The notes: generated from the letters alone by a model not told the origin. Shown: positions 1 through 8,478, numbered from the stretch's first letter. The stretch: 44,363 bases of DNA from an uncultured Mycoplasmatota bacterium (GCA_946629885.1 CAMOYI010000006.1:1-44363), one strand, 5' to 3'. Numbers and translations are program-made.

Positions 1-717
1 ACAATTACATACTAAGTCTTTTCTAGCGGTCCATTTTTTCTTATATTCTTTACCTGTTAATCTATATGCTAATTCTTTAGATAGACACTCATCCTTTACA
101 AAACCATATTCGCGCAAGTTTTTTTCTTCATTGCAAGTATGAATTATGATATTGTGCTTTTTAGCACTTTTACTAAAAGATGTACCAATAACTTTATAAT
201 CATCTTCACATAATGCTCTATATTTTAACACCTTGTAATTTTTTCTAACATTCTTATAGTCATCTATGAAGTGAATTAATATTTTACTAATACAACCATC
301 TAGTAATTCACATATTCTATCAAACGCTTTAATATGGTAATCCAAATTATATTTTTCACTTATAAATATCGGATCATATCTTATTACGATGTTTTCTTTA
401 CCTATAAGACCTGATAATCTTTTAATAGCATCAATAACTTCTTTTTTAGACGGGACATTCGGTTCGATATCCTTTTTATAAGGAGTTAGTGTTATATGAA
501 AGTAGACTTTTTTATCGATATATTTAAACTTGTCTAATATCGGTATTGGGTTCTTAGTACAAAAAAATAGTAAATCGACATCTTCTAGCATTATTCTACT
601 TACTAATTTCGGATTGAATGGATTTCTTACATCTATGAAGCCTTCTTTTAAGCGATTCATTAGCCAATCTGTGTAAAATGCGACAATATCTGTTCTACCA
701 CTTATATTGAGGATCAC
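1..717 (-). CDS. DUF1848 family protein, C-terminus cut by window edge
   Basis: 239 residues are visible, reading leftward off position 1. The N-terminus VILNISGRTDIVAFYTDW and the following VRNPFNPKLVSRI match the conserved opening of DUF1848 proteins (typically ISVSRRTDIPAFY...NPFNPK). The visible end reads RKDLVCNC, which looks like the start of the C-terminal Cys cluster that these proteins carry (C-x-C followed by a CxxxCxYCYA-type motif), thought to bind a metal or FeS centre; the rest lies outside the window. The GTG start at 717-715 is chosen because it begins exactly where family members begin, with GGAAG at 728-732 as ribosome binding site. Biochemical function is unknown. Confidence 0.85.
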   Translation of the reverse strand, partial: MILNISGRTDIVAFYTDWLMNRLKEGFIDVRNPFNPKLVSRIMLEDVDLLFFCTKNPIPILDKFKYIDKKVYFHITLTPYKKDIEPNVPSKKEVIDAIKRLSGLIGKENIVIRYDPIFISEKYNLDYHIKAFDRICELLDGCISKILIHFIDDYKNVRKNYKVLKYRALCEDDYKVIGTSFSKSAKKHNIIIHTCNEEKNLREYGFVKDECLSKELAYRLTGKEYKKKWTARKDLVCNC

Positions 718-750
718 TTTACCATCACTTCCATTAAATCTATTTTCACT

Positions 751-759
751 ATTATATCA
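751..759 (-). promoter_or_regulatory. Extended -10 promoter of the DUF1848 gene
   Basis: On the minus strand TGATATAAT (TG at 759-758, TATAAT at 756-751) lies about 33 nt before the GTG start. No good -35 box is visible, as is common for extended -10 promoters. Confidence 0.6.
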
Positions 760-767
760 TCAATTTT

Positions 768-807
768 ACAAAAGAAAAAACAGATATTTTTAAAACAAAA
801 TCTGTTT
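768..807 (-). terminator. Terminator of the Nudix gene
   Basis: Minus-strand stem AAACAGAT (807-800) pairs with ATCTGTTT (785-778), followed by a T-rich run. The loop contains the Nudix stop codon region. Confidence 0.65.
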
Positions 808-1269
808 CTTTTTAACGTTCTCAATTAAAAACTTGCAAGCCTTAGTAACCACTGAAGAAGCCATTATTTCTTCATATGTCATAAAAAACAGTCCATCACA
901 TTTATCTGGTTCCATTATTTTTAACTTACCACCTTTATATTCGCCATAGTATATAATAAAGGTCCAGTTGATAAGATTTTTTTTGACATGCATTATGCCA
1001 ATAGAGTTACTAATATCGATAAGTGCCTCTGTACCTATTTCTTCTTTTAATTCTCTAATAATTGCTTCTTTGAATGAGTTGTCTGTTTTTTCTACTTTTC
1101 CACCGATTTCTTCAAGTAGGCCGATCTCATCTCTTGCTTTTGCCCCCCTTTTTTGAAGTAATATTAATCCATTAGAATCTTCAATATGTATAATTACTCC
1201 CAATTGTGTATTATCTTTTATAGTTATTTCTGATGGAGTTATTTCATGGTCAAGTGCTATGTACTTCAT
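790..1269 (-). CDS. Nudix (MutT-like) hydrolase
   Basis: 159 aa. The Nudix box runs from GGKVEKTDNSFKEA to IIRELKEEIG, giving the G-x5-E-x7-R-E-L-x-E-E-x-G pattern with the metal-binding Glu residues intact. The upstream GVIIHIEDSNGLILLQKRG strand is typical of the fold. Nudix enzymes cleave nucleoside diphosphates linked to another group, for house-cleaning or nucleotide-sugar turnover; the substrate cannot be read from sequence. The start ATG at 1269 has a GGTGA binding site just upstream. It is transcribed divergently from the ATPase gene at 1438. Confidence 0.9.
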   Translation of the reverse strand: MKYIALDHEITPSEITIKDNTQLGVIIHIEDSNGLILLQKRGAKARDEIGLLEEIGGKVEKTDNSFKEAIIRELKEEIGTEALIDISNSIGIMHVKKNLINWTFIIYYGEYKGGKLKIMEPDKCDGLFFMTYEEIMASSVVTKACKFLIENVKKKQILF

Positions 1270-1284
1270 AATATCACCAAATTA

Positions 1285-1313
1285 ATTATAAAAAAAATAA
1301 TATGCTAATGCAA
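1285..1313 (-). promoter_or_regulatory. Promoter of the Nudix gene
   Basis: Minus strand: -35 TTGCAT (1313-1308), 17-nt spacer, -10 TATAAT (1290-1285), about 15 nt before the start codon. Confidence 0.6.
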
Positions 1314-1404
1314 TATTTATATTTTTCCAATAAGAATGAATCATAACTGATTAACATCCGTTTTGTGTCAATTTTACATCTTTTATTTGTGTTTAATTTA
1401 AATA

Positions 1405-1410
1405 TATAAT
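1405..1410 (+). promoter_or_regulatory. -10 box before the HerA-like ATPase gene
   Basis: TATAAT at 1405-1410, followed by GAGGATGG as ribosome binding site (1422-1429). No convincing -35 box was found. Between this and the divergent Nudix promoter the sequence is AT-rich with nothing further recognised. Confidence 0.5.
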
Positions 1411-1437
1411 ATACTTAAATTGAGGATGGTATAGTGT

Positions 1438-3309
1438 ATGAAGTCATTTCGTGAAATATATTTAAATAGTAAATTCGTACCTAAAGAAGACTGGCAAGAA
1501 TTAATTAAAACTGTCTCTACTTATAATGGAACTTTTAAAAAATGGAAAATAGTCATTACGAACGATAAAAATAAGATACAGTTTTTTACGGAAACAAAAT
1601 GTAGTTTACCTGCCACAATAAATAACCTGACTTCATTTATCTTGAAAGAAAAAGAAAAAATAGATAAAATGCCAAAAGTGACTTTTTCTATACCATTTAC
1701 ATCTTTTAAACATGAGTACAACTTAATAGATATAATTAACCTATGTGAAGTAAGGAATAAAGGCGAATTCACTGCAATGACAATCAGTATTAAACCTCGT
1801 ACCAACGGTTTATTTAAAACTAAGATATTTTTTTACTTAACTAAAGATGTCAAAAATAAAAAATATAAAATGTTATTTACTAATCCTATAAATCTTTTGT
1901 CGATAGATTTTGATGGTAATAAAAGGTATTTTTATAAAGGAACACCAAAGTATTTAGATATCAACAAGGCCTTACATTTACTAAATACTGATAGTGCTTC
2001 ATCTATTTTAAAAGTCGATACTTTCCCATATTTACAAGGAGACTTTTACTTAAATCAAAACAACTATTCTTTCAATAAGCATTCTATCGTTATGGGATCT
2101 AGTGGAACTGGTAAATCTAAATTTATTAGTTTACTAATTCATAACATATATAAGAATATCAATTTAAAACAACAGTATAAAGTTGTAGTAATAGATCCAC
2201 ATGCCGCATTGGAAAATGATATCGGTGGTATCGGTAAAGTAATCGATTTTAAGTCTAGAAGAAATAGTATCGATTTATTTTCGAATAGTACTGATGATAT
2301 TATATCGAATACTGAACTACTAATGGAACTATTTAAGTCAATCATAGGATCTCAATTTAATTCGAAGTTGGAAAGGGTTCTTAGACATTCTATCAGTTTA
2401 CTATTAACTAATAAAGATTTTAGTTTCACGTCATTAAGAAAACTTCTTTTGGACATGGAATATAGAAATAACTTAGTTAAAGAACTAACTGATAAATTGA
2501 ATTCCAGCGTTGTAGAATTTTTCTTATCAGACTTCAATGAACTTAAAACAAAGTCTTATGGTGAAGCGATTTCTCCGATAATTGGTTTTATTGATGAAAT
2601 GGAAATGATACCAGTATTCAATGGAGATGCTTCTAGTAATACCATAAAAGATACTATACATGATAATTTTTTAACGATCTTCTCTTTAGATAGGACAAAA
2701 CTAGGAGATAAAATTACTAAGACGATTTCAGGACTTATAATGCAACAGATACTTACTCTTGTTCAAAGTGCAAGGATGAATGAACACATCATATTTATAG
2801 TCGATGAGGTTGCAGTAGTCGAAAGTCCAATATTATCGAGATTCCTATCAGAAGCGAGAAAATATAATCTATCTTTGATGCTTGCTGGGCAGTACTTTAA
2901 TCAAATATCAGACGAACTAAAAGACTCTATATTCGCAAATGTCGTAAATTATTATATATTTAGAGTATCGATGGCTGATGCTCAAGTGCTAGTTAATAAC
3001 TTCGATATGAAAGTGCCACTCGATGACACTAAAGAACGTAAAGTAAAAATATTATCAGAACTCAACAATAGGGAATGTATAGTTAGAATTGATTCCAAGG
3101 ATGTATTACTACCTGCATTTAAAGCTAAGACAATGGATTATACGAGTATTCCAAGGGTAGATGAAGAAGTATTCGATTTAGATGAAGTCAAACCAAATGT
3201 TATAAAAGAACAAGAAATTAAATTTGATATAGGAACGAGCATTAACTTAAAAGATATTTTAATAAATACATCTTCTAGTAGAAAGGTAGTGGGGAAAGAT
3301 GGACGATAG
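1438..3309 (+). CDS. HerA/VirB4-like P-loop ATPase (possible DNA or protein translocase)
   Basis: 623 aa. Walker A GSSGTGKS at residues 220-227; Walker B strand HIIFIVDEVAV around 450-459 with Asp456-Glu457; then SRFLSEARKYNLSLMLAGQY and a region around SIFANVVNYYIFRVSMADAQVL. This is the arrangement of HerA/TraG/VirB4-type ATPases (DUF87-like), which form hexameric motors. The N-terminal ~200 residues, rich in predicted beta strand, are not recognised. No transmembrane helix is seen. The last 11 bases overlap the next gene, which suggests translational coupling. There is no nuclease (NurA), relaxase or other type IV secretion gene beside it, so neither DNA repair nor conjugation is supported by context. 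Similar orphan ATPases are, from memory, common in CPR bacteria. Confidence 0.75.
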   Translation: MKSFREIYLNSKFVPKEDWQELIKTVSTYNGTFKKWKIVITNDKNKIQFFTETKCSLPATINNLTSFILKEKEKIDKMPKVTFSIPFTSFKHEYNLIDIINLCEVRNKGEFTAMTISIKPRTNGLFKTKIFFYLTKDVKNKKYKMLFTNPINLLSIDFDGNKRYFYKGTPKYLDINKALHLLNTDSASSILKVDTFPYLQGDFYLNQNNYSFNKHSIVMGSSGTGKSKFISLLIHNIYKNINLKQQYKVVVIDPHAALENDIGGIGKVIDFKSRRNSIDLFSNSTDDIISNTELLMELFKSIIGSQFNSKLERVLRHSISLLLTNKDFSFTSLRKLLLDMEYRNNLVKELTDKLNSSVVEFFLSDFNELKTKSYGEAISPIIGFIDEMEMIPVFNGDASSNTIKDTIHDNFLTIFSLDRTKLGDKITKTISGLIMQQILTLVQSARMNEHIIFIVDEVAVVESPILSRFLSEARKYNLSLMLAGQYFNQISDELKDSIFANVVNYYIFRVSMADAQVLVNNFDMKVPLDDTKERKVKILSELNNRECIVRIDSKDVLLPAFKAKTMDYTSIPRVDEEVFDLDEVKPNVIKEQEIKFDIGTSINLKDILINTSSSRKVVGKDGR

Positions 3310-3997
3310 TAAAGCATTAGAAATAGTTAATAAAATTTTTGTAGCGGTATTTGGAAAGCAAAATAGTTTTACACTAGAAGAACTTCTAGACAAGTTTGCA
3401 TTCGATGTTAAACTTCCAAAGCAAGTAATGGATTCAACTACAAATGAAATTACTTGGGCAGATTCTATCAATAGTGGTAGATATATAAAGTTTTCCAATA
3501 TGGAAAAACGCGATAAGACAACTGGCTGGATGTTAGAGAAAAAACAAATATCTAATCTACAAGACTTAATTGATATCTGGAATTCTGTTAATCTCACTGC
3601 TACTGAGCGTGTCAATGATTCCATTGATGTAGTTAAAAGTGATACTATATATAGAAGTGAAAAAATATATAGATGTTCTGATACATCAGACTCTAAAAAT
3701 ATGGTTTTCTGCGATTCTTGTGCTAATTGCGAGTTTGTGTTAGCATCTCAAAGATCTAGTATGAGTAACTTCTGTATAAGAGTTGATGATTCGACTAATT
3801 GTAGTAACTCATATGGTGTACAATACTCTAATAAAGTATCCAATTCTTTATTCATACAAGACTGTTTTGATGTCAACGAATGCATGTTTTGTTCGCATCT
3901 AGCAAATAAGAAATATTGTATAGCAAACATGCAGTTTGAAGAAAAAGAGTATTTTGAAATAAAGAAATTAATAATTGAATGGATCTTAAATTCATAA
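3299..3997 (+). CDS. Cysteine-rich solenoid-like protein of unknown function
   Basis: 232 aa. The N-terminal half (1-115) is a mixed helical region. From residue ~120 the protein has short repeats with Ser/Asn/Asp/Cys at regular spacing (SKNMVFCDSCANCEF, SMSNFCIRV, NKVSNSLFIQDCF, NECMFCSHL) and ten cysteines at 126, 138, 141, 144, 159, 168, 189, 195, 198 and 207. The pattern resembles a right-handed beta-helix with stacked Asn/Cys ladders. The ending NKKYCIANMQFEEKEYFEIKKLI resembles the KKYCIxNKQYxxEEYE ending I recall from Cys-rich solenoid proteins of CPR bacteria and archaea. It starts inside the end of the ATPase gene, so the two are probably co-expressed. Metal or FeS binding is possible but not shown. 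Confidence 0.7.
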   Translation: MDDSKALEIVNKIFVAVFGKQNSFTLEELLDKFAFDVKLPKQVMDSTTNEITWADSINSGRYIKFSNMEKRDKTTGWMLEKKQISNLQDLIDIWNSVNLTATERVNDSIDVVKSDTIYRSEKIYRCSDTSDSKNMVFCDSCANCEFVLASQRSSMSNFCIRVDDSTNCSNSYGVQYSNKVSNSLFIQDCFDVNECMFCSHLANKKYCIANMQFEEKEYFEIKKLIIEWILNS

Positions 3998-4001
3998 AAT
4001 A

Positions 4002-4030
4002 AAGTTTAATAGGAGGTTATTAAACTTTTT
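4002..4030 (+). terminator. Terminator after the ATPase/solenoid operon
   Basis: Perfect 9-bp stem AAGTTTAAT (4002-4010) / ATTAAACTT (4019-4027), followed by T residues. The 8-nt loop AGGAGGTT is itself a perfect Shine-Dalgarno sequence. Confidence 0.75.
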
Positions 4031-4031
4031 A

Positions 4032-4060
4032 TTGACAAGAAAAACCTTTATTTGTAGTAT
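4032..4060 (+). promoter_or_regulatory. Strong consensus promoter of the 4087 gene
   Basis: TTGACA (4032-4037), 17-nt spacer, TAGTAT (4055-4060). Transcription would begin near 4067, which places the upstream ATG at 4066 at the very edge of the transcript and favours the start at 4087. Confidence 0.75.
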
Positions 4061-4086
4061 ATAGCATGAAAGAAGGTATTGCGCAA

Positions 4087-5094
4087 ATGGAAAATATAAG
4101 TAGTGGAAATAATGGACATTTTGAAATTGGTTACTTAAAGCATGGTACGCCCATAATAGTTAAAATAACTAATGGTAATAATGTAAGAAAAACCGAAGTT
4201 TTTTCGGAGATTAATCCTGCATATTCAAAAAGTGCTGAGCCAATGTTAGATGGGTTTTATAGTAATAATGTTAAGCCGTATTTTGATGGAGACACTCAAG
4301 AAGATAAAGACATAAGAAAGGCTTGTCTCCAACAGCAATTGGCTCCACAGGAGGATTGGCCAGTATATCACATGTGGCAGAAAGAATCGATGCTAGAGCA
4401 CAGAGACGTATATAATGGTTTTGAAGGATTTAAAAGATTTGTTACAGATCGCGAAGTAGAACTTAATGATAAATCTACCCTTCGCTTTCTAGAACATTTA
4501 GGTATTACTGAAGAAGATTGGAAAGAATATGAAGCAGGTGTGCCTGTTGATTTTGCAGCAATTGCAGAGGCAATTCAATATAGAAAAAAAGGTAAACTTT
4601 TACCAGAAAATGATAATTATGCGGTTGGGTATGATTGGACTAATCATCCTGTATTGGTAGCTAAAGAAGATAATGGCGACTATGTTCCATTAAATAATAT
4701 TTGCGGTGATATTTGGTCGCCGTTTGCATTGGTGCCAAATACACAATTTGCGAATACGGATCGCGTCCTCTCATCTATTTTTTGGTTCCCTACTTATTTA
4801 TATACCAGATACACTAGTACTGGAGGGCTTGTTGCACCTGGTGATTTGCACTTAATTCCAACGTCACAGCATTTCTACGATATGTATTTTAAAAGATCAG
4901 GCCTTAACATAGATAAAGAGTTATGTAAAAAAATATTATTAGCATGTGCTTTTTCTGAGGAAGAGATTCAAAATGCTATTCTATACTTAAAACATTCTCC
5001 TAAGTTTATTGTTAGAAGCCTTTATCAGAAAGATCTTAAAAAAAGGTTACAACTACAAGGCAATCAAAAGCACATGACACCGGTAGATAAATAA
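4087..5094 (+). CDS. Hypothetical protein, no recognised family
   Basis: 335 aa, soluble, no signal peptide or membrane segment. An in-frame ATG exists at 4066, but the predicted transcription start falls there, and the AGAAGG at 4071-4076 sits 10 nt before the ATG at 4087, so 4087 is preferred. Visible features are many aromatic residues (WPVYHMW, IFWFPTYLYTRY), a short helical segment with ITEEDWKEYEAGVPVDFAAIAEAI, and a basic Lys-rich end. I do not recognise any enzyme motif. Codon choice looks somewhat different from its neighbours (more GTT, GCA and TTG), which could mean transfer but was not measured. It is monocistronic, between its own promoter and terminator. Confidence 0.65.
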   Translation: MENISSGNNGHFEIGYLKHGTPIIVKITNGNNVRKTEVFSEINPAYSKSAEPMLDGFYSNNVKPYFDGDTQEDKDIRKACLQQQLAPQEDWPVYHMWQKESMLEHRDVYNGFEGFKRFVTDREVELNDKSTLRFLEHLGITEEDWKEYEAGVPVDFAAIAEAIQYRKKGKLLPENDNYAVGYDWTNHPVLVAKEDNGDYVPLNNICGDIWSPFALVPNTQFANTDRVLSSIFWFPTYLYTRYTSTGGLVAPGDLHLIPTSQHFYDMYFKRSGLNIDKELCKKILLACAFSEEEIQNAILYLKHSPKFIVRSLYQKDLKKRLQLQGNQKHMTPVDK

Positions 5095-5132
5095 AATAAT
5101 TGAACAAAGAAATAAATGACATCCAAAATTTT

Positions 5133-5164
5133 AAAGAAACATTGAGATGATGTTTCTTTTTTTG
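5133..5164 (+). terminator. Terminator of the 4087 gene
   Basis: 10-bp stem AAAGAAACAT (5133-5142) / ATGTTTCTTT (5150-5159), 7-nt loop, T-tract to about 5163. Confidence 0.85.
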
Positions 5165-5170
5165 TATAAT
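5142..5170 (+). promoter_or_regulatory. Promoter of the deacetylase gene, -35 inside a terminator loop
   Basis: TTGAGA (5142-5147), 17-nt spacer, TATAAT (5165-5170). The -35 box lies in the loop of the preceding terminator hairpin and the spacer covers its 3' arm. Confidence 0.65.
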
Positions 5171-5185
5171 TAAAATGGAAGTAAA

Positions 5186-6586
5186 GTGAGCAGTATGAGA
5201 AAGTTGTTGATTCTTTGTTTAATATTGTTGACGGGTAGTCTAGTGCTGTTGGTATGGGTTTTATTTGTTAAGGATGATATAAAGTGTGAATTAAACGGAA
5301 AAGAAAAACAATCAGTGGAAGTATTTAGCAAATACAATGAGAAAGGTATTAAGATAACTAATAGGGGAAAAGTATTATCTAAAGATAAGTATACTTTAAA
5401 AATAAAAGGAAAAGTTATTACAGACAAATTAGGTGATAATGACATCATCTATATTGTTAAATATCATAAAAAGAAATATACACTTAAGAGGGTAGTAAGT
5501 GTAATAGATTCTACACCTCCTATAATATCTACAAATATTGAAACTGTAACTAAAGACGTCTGCACAAAAAAAGAAATTCAAGAGCTTACTTTTTCTGCCG
5601 AAGATAATTATGATAAAGATTTGAATGAGAAAATCGAAAGAAAAGATACAGAAGAAGAAATCAATCTCAGTGTCTCTGATTCTAGTGGCAACATATCGAC
5701 TAAGAAGTTAAAAATAGTCTATACAGAAAAACCAAAAAACATTTTTTCACTAAATGGCAAAAATATTATTTACGTACCAATAAATACAAAATATAATGAA
5801 AAAGGAGCTATATATAAAGATGGCTGTGGAGAACCATTACAAGCTAATATTAAAACCACTGGTAATGTTAATACATCTGTTATCGGTGACTACACAGTAA
5901 AATACACTTTGGAAGATGGAGAGTCATTAAAGAGAACAGTTAAAGTATATGACCCAAACATTCCAAATGAAAAAATAATATATTTGACCTTTGATGATGG
6001 CCCAGGAAATACTACTAAAAAAATATTAGACGCACTAGCTAAATACAATATAAAAGCTACTTTCTTTGTAACTAATCAATTTCCTAGTTATAGGAATCTA
6101 ATTAAAGAGGAATATATAAATGGACATGCAGTCGGTGTGCATTCATACACACATAAATACGATATCTATAAAAGCTTAGATAGCTATTTAAATGATTTTA
6201 ATAAAATGAATGAAATTATAAAAGAAGAGACTGGTACTTATTCGCAAATATTTAGATTTCCTGGCGGAGCATCTAATACCATAAGTAAGTCTTATAAAAA
6301 GGGTATTGTTAGCGAAATCGCTAAATACTTAACGGCTAAGGGATACTTATATTTCGATTGGAATGTAGATTCTACAGATGCTGCGGGTGCAGGAACAGAG
6401 GCGATTATAAAAAGAGTAACGACGGATGTATCAAAATGCAGTAAATGTGTCGTATTAATGCATGATATAAAAACTACCACTGCTAACGCAATAGATCCAA
6501 TTTTAGCAGAACTTACAAGCAGAGGATACTCATTTCAAGTATTAAATTCAGATGGACCGAAAGTTCAACATAAAATAGCCAATTAA
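5186..6586 (+). CDS. Membrane-anchored polysaccharide deacetylase (NodB domain) with Ig-like domains
   Basis: 466 aa. One N-terminal transmembrane helix (about 7-29) with the rest outside. Residues ~35-260 form bacterial Ig-like repeats (DSTPPIISTNIETVTKDV, NEKGAIYKDGCGE; DUF5011 type). The NodB domain (~265-460) shows motif 1 TFDDGPG, motif 2 HSYTH, motif 3 RFPGG, then DWNVDS and LMHD, so metal and catalytic residues look intact. It is predicted to remove acetyl groups from cell-wall peptidoglycan, usually giving lysozyme resistance. The GTG at 5186 is 4 nt after GGAAG; an ATG at 5195 is an alternative start and only shortens the cytoplasmic tail. Confidence 0.9.
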   Translation: MSSMRKLLILCLILLTGSLVLLVWVLFVKDDIKCELNGKEKQSVEVFSKYNEKGIKITNRGKVLSKDKYTLKIKGKVITDKLGDNDIIYIVKYHKKKYTLKRVVSVIDSTPPIISTNIETVTKDVCTKKEIQELTFSAEDNYDKDLNEKIERKDTEEEINLSVSDSSGNISTKKLKIVYTEKPKNIFSLNGKNIIYVPINTKYNEKGAIYKDGCGEPLQANIKTTGNVNTSVIGDYTVKYTLEDGESLKRTVKVYDPNIPNEKIIYLTFDDGPGNTTKKILDALAKYNIKATFFVTNQFPSYRNLIKEEYINGHAVGVHSYTHKYDIYKSLDSYLNDFNKMNEIIKEETGTYSQIFRFPGGASNTISKSYKKGIVSEIAKYLTAKGYLYFDWNVDSTDAAGAGTEAIIKRVTTDVSKCSKCVVLMHDIKTTTANAIDPILAELTSRGYSFQVLNSDGPKVQHKIAN

Positions 6587-6604
6587 AATAATTATTGGCT
6601 TTTT
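6577..6604 (+). terminator. Terminator of the deacetylase gene
   Basis: AGCCAAT (6577-6583) pairs with ATTGGCT (6594-6600), followed by TTTT. The stop codon lies in the loop. Confidence 0.7.
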
Positions 6605-6607
6605 AAT

Positions 6608-6635
6608 TTGACTTTTTTATATATTTATATATAAT
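6608..6635 (+). promoter_or_regulatory. Promoter of the 6664 gene
   Basis: TTGACT (6608-6613), 16-nt spacer, TATAAT (6630-6635). The predicted transcription start near 6642 supports the ATG at 6664 over the ATG at 6646. Confidence 0.7.
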
Positions 6636-6663
6636 ATGTAAATCAATGAAAGAGGGGGAAAAA

Positions 6664-8307
6664 ATGGCAAATATGTCCAATGGATCATTCAATAAATACG
6701 TGGACTTTGTAATTCATAACACAAGTGAATTTGATCCAGTGCGAAGAGCACTAGGTCAGGGTAATACACAGCCTGAAATCGAATCGTTTGCAATTTTTAA
6801 TGATACTCTTATAACTGCATATAAGAAAAAGGTTTTATTAGATGACGATATTGTCTCACTAGTTAGAGAATTGATTCTTCGAATTGTTGAATCGGGATAT
6901 ACCGAAAGATTAGTTGTTAGTTATACGATAATTATACAAAGGGAATATCCCACAGCACGCCAACTAGCTGCTTTAGATAGTGAGTTAATGTACTATGGGC
7001 TCGATAAAACAATTTTATCTATTTATATGAAAAAAATGAAATCTAATGTCAGACATTTAAATGGTATTTTTGCTAATGCTAATAATTATTTTGCTCCTAT
7101 TGCAGCAGCTGTTAAAAATGAAATTGGAAGAAGAGAAACAATTTTAAGGAGCCAATCGTCAGAATTACCATCACAAATAGATATAGAAGAAACCAACAAG
7201 CTAGCAACAACTTACTACTTTTTAAGTCACCAGGAAGATATTTATAGAAAGAGCATTTATATTAAAGATTTGTCAATTTTTAATCCAATTTTACAAATGT
7301 ATTCTGAAGATGAAGAATTATTAACAAATTTTATAAGTTGGTTTATTTCTCTTCTAAGTGACGTTGTCGATTATCTTTTTTCTGCAACAGAAGCAAATAA
7401 AAGAAGTAATAACCATGATTATGCTGATAATGAAATCAGAGCCGATAAGACTTCGAAAGAAAAAAAAGTTATAGGCTATTATGAATTTTCTAAAGACTAT
7501 CCAGATTCATATCTGGACCAACATAATCGAAAGCTTGAACAAATAGTGAATCATGTTTTTGAATCTTACAGATTTGTACCATTTGACACAGATGCAAATA
7601 ATAATCACCCTGAAGCTTTAACAAAATTGCAAGAACTAAGTAAGGCAAAAGAGGTTGTTAAAAGTAGTGAAAATTTAATAGATGACCGTAAAAGTAGCTT
7701 AGAAGCAATACGATGCCTACTAATTGAGTTAGGATTGGATGAAAAATTTGCTAATGTGTATTTTAAAAAAATGATGGATAGAATTATACCTGTGCCAAAA
7801 GCAAAGCCAGTAACTGTTGAACCAGATAGACAAAATTATAAAGACCAAATAAAAAGAGTGAGAAATGCTGAAACAACAATTGCTTCTATAGATAGCAAAC
7901 CTTCACCTGTTAGTATGGAAGATATGGAAAAATACATAAGCGCTAATGATGTGTTAAAAGAAGAAGTATCATCATTTTTAACAAAACAGATAGAAGCATT
8001 AATAAGAAATATAGATAACTTCTCCTGTATTGCTCAATTAAAGGATATATATAATAAATATAAAGATTTATTCGTATACTACTATAATAATTTGGAAACT
8101 AATGATGAAGATATACTTTTTTTTGAATTGGTGATTCGGGATATTGACAATATACCGGATAGTTTGGAATTGTATAGTAATAGAGAATTGATGGACATGC
8201 ACTCTTGTCTTATACCAGATTTAAAAAAATATCTTTTGCAAGCTTTATATAACATTAAACCTAGTGACATATATGTATTATTTAAATCGTTACAAAAACA
8301 ATTATAA
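6664..8307 (+). CDS. Large helical hypothetical protein
   Basis: 547 aa, no signal peptide and no clear membrane helix. Composition suggests almost wholly alpha-helical structure, with a charged Lys/Glu-rich middle (about 255-420) and a helical C-terminus ending SDIYVLFKSLQKQL. No catalytic motif is recognised. The start at 6664 is chosen because AGAGGGGG (6651-6658) is a strong binding site placed 5 nt before it; an in-frame ATG at 6646 lies upstream of that site. It stands alone between a promoter and a terminator, directly before the stand-alone AAA+ gene. Whether the two work together is a guess. Confidence 0.7.
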   Translation: MANMSNGSFNKYVDFVIHNTSEFDPVRRALGQGNTQPEIESFAIFNDTLITAYKKKVLLDDDIVSLVRELILRIVESGYTERLVVSYTIIIQREYPTARQLAALDSELMYYGLDKTILSIYMKKMKSNVRHLNGIFANANNYFAPIAAAVKNEIGRRETILRSQSSELPSQIDIEETNKLATTYYFLSHQEDIYRKSIYIKDLSIFNPILQMYSEDEELLTNFISWFISLLSDVVDYLFSATEANKRSNNHDYADNEIRADKTSKEKKVIGYYEFSKDYPDSYLDQHNRKLEQIVNHVFESYRFVPFDTDANNNHPEALTKLQELSKAKEVVKSSENLIDDRKSSLEAIRCLLIELGLDEKFANVYFKKMMDRIIPVPKAKPVTVEPDRQNYKDQIKRVRNAETTIASIDSKPSPVSMEDMEKYISANDVLKEEVSSFLTKQIEALIRNIDNFSCIAQLKDIYNKYKDLFVYYYNNLETNDEDILFFELVIRDIDNIPDSLELYSNRELMDMHSCLIPDLKKYLLQALYNIKPSDIYVLFKSLQKQL

Positions 8308-8422
8308 TTTATTCTATTAACATGTTTACATATGTTGACATCATATTACATAAGCTTAAATATGGCCATTTGAATGAAATAAAGAAAAAATTATAAAGTC
8401 AGTCACATGTAAACATTTTTAT

Positions 8423-8450
8423 AAAAAGTGTCTATTTACGACACTTTTTT
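8423..8450 (+). terminator. Terminator before the AAA+ gene
   Basis: 10-bp stem AAAAAGTGTC (8423-8432) / GACACTTTTT (8440-8449), loop TATTTAC. It ends either the 6664 transcript or a short transcript from within 8308-8450. Confidence 0.8.
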
Positions 8451-8478
8451 GTAAACTTTTAAAGAACTTTGTTATAAT
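8449..8478 (+). promoter_or_regulatory. Promoter of the AAA+ gene
   Basis: TTGTAA (8449-8454), 18-nt spacer, TATAAT (8473-8478), 16 nt before the ATG. The -35 starts in the terminator T-tract. Confidence 0.55.
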
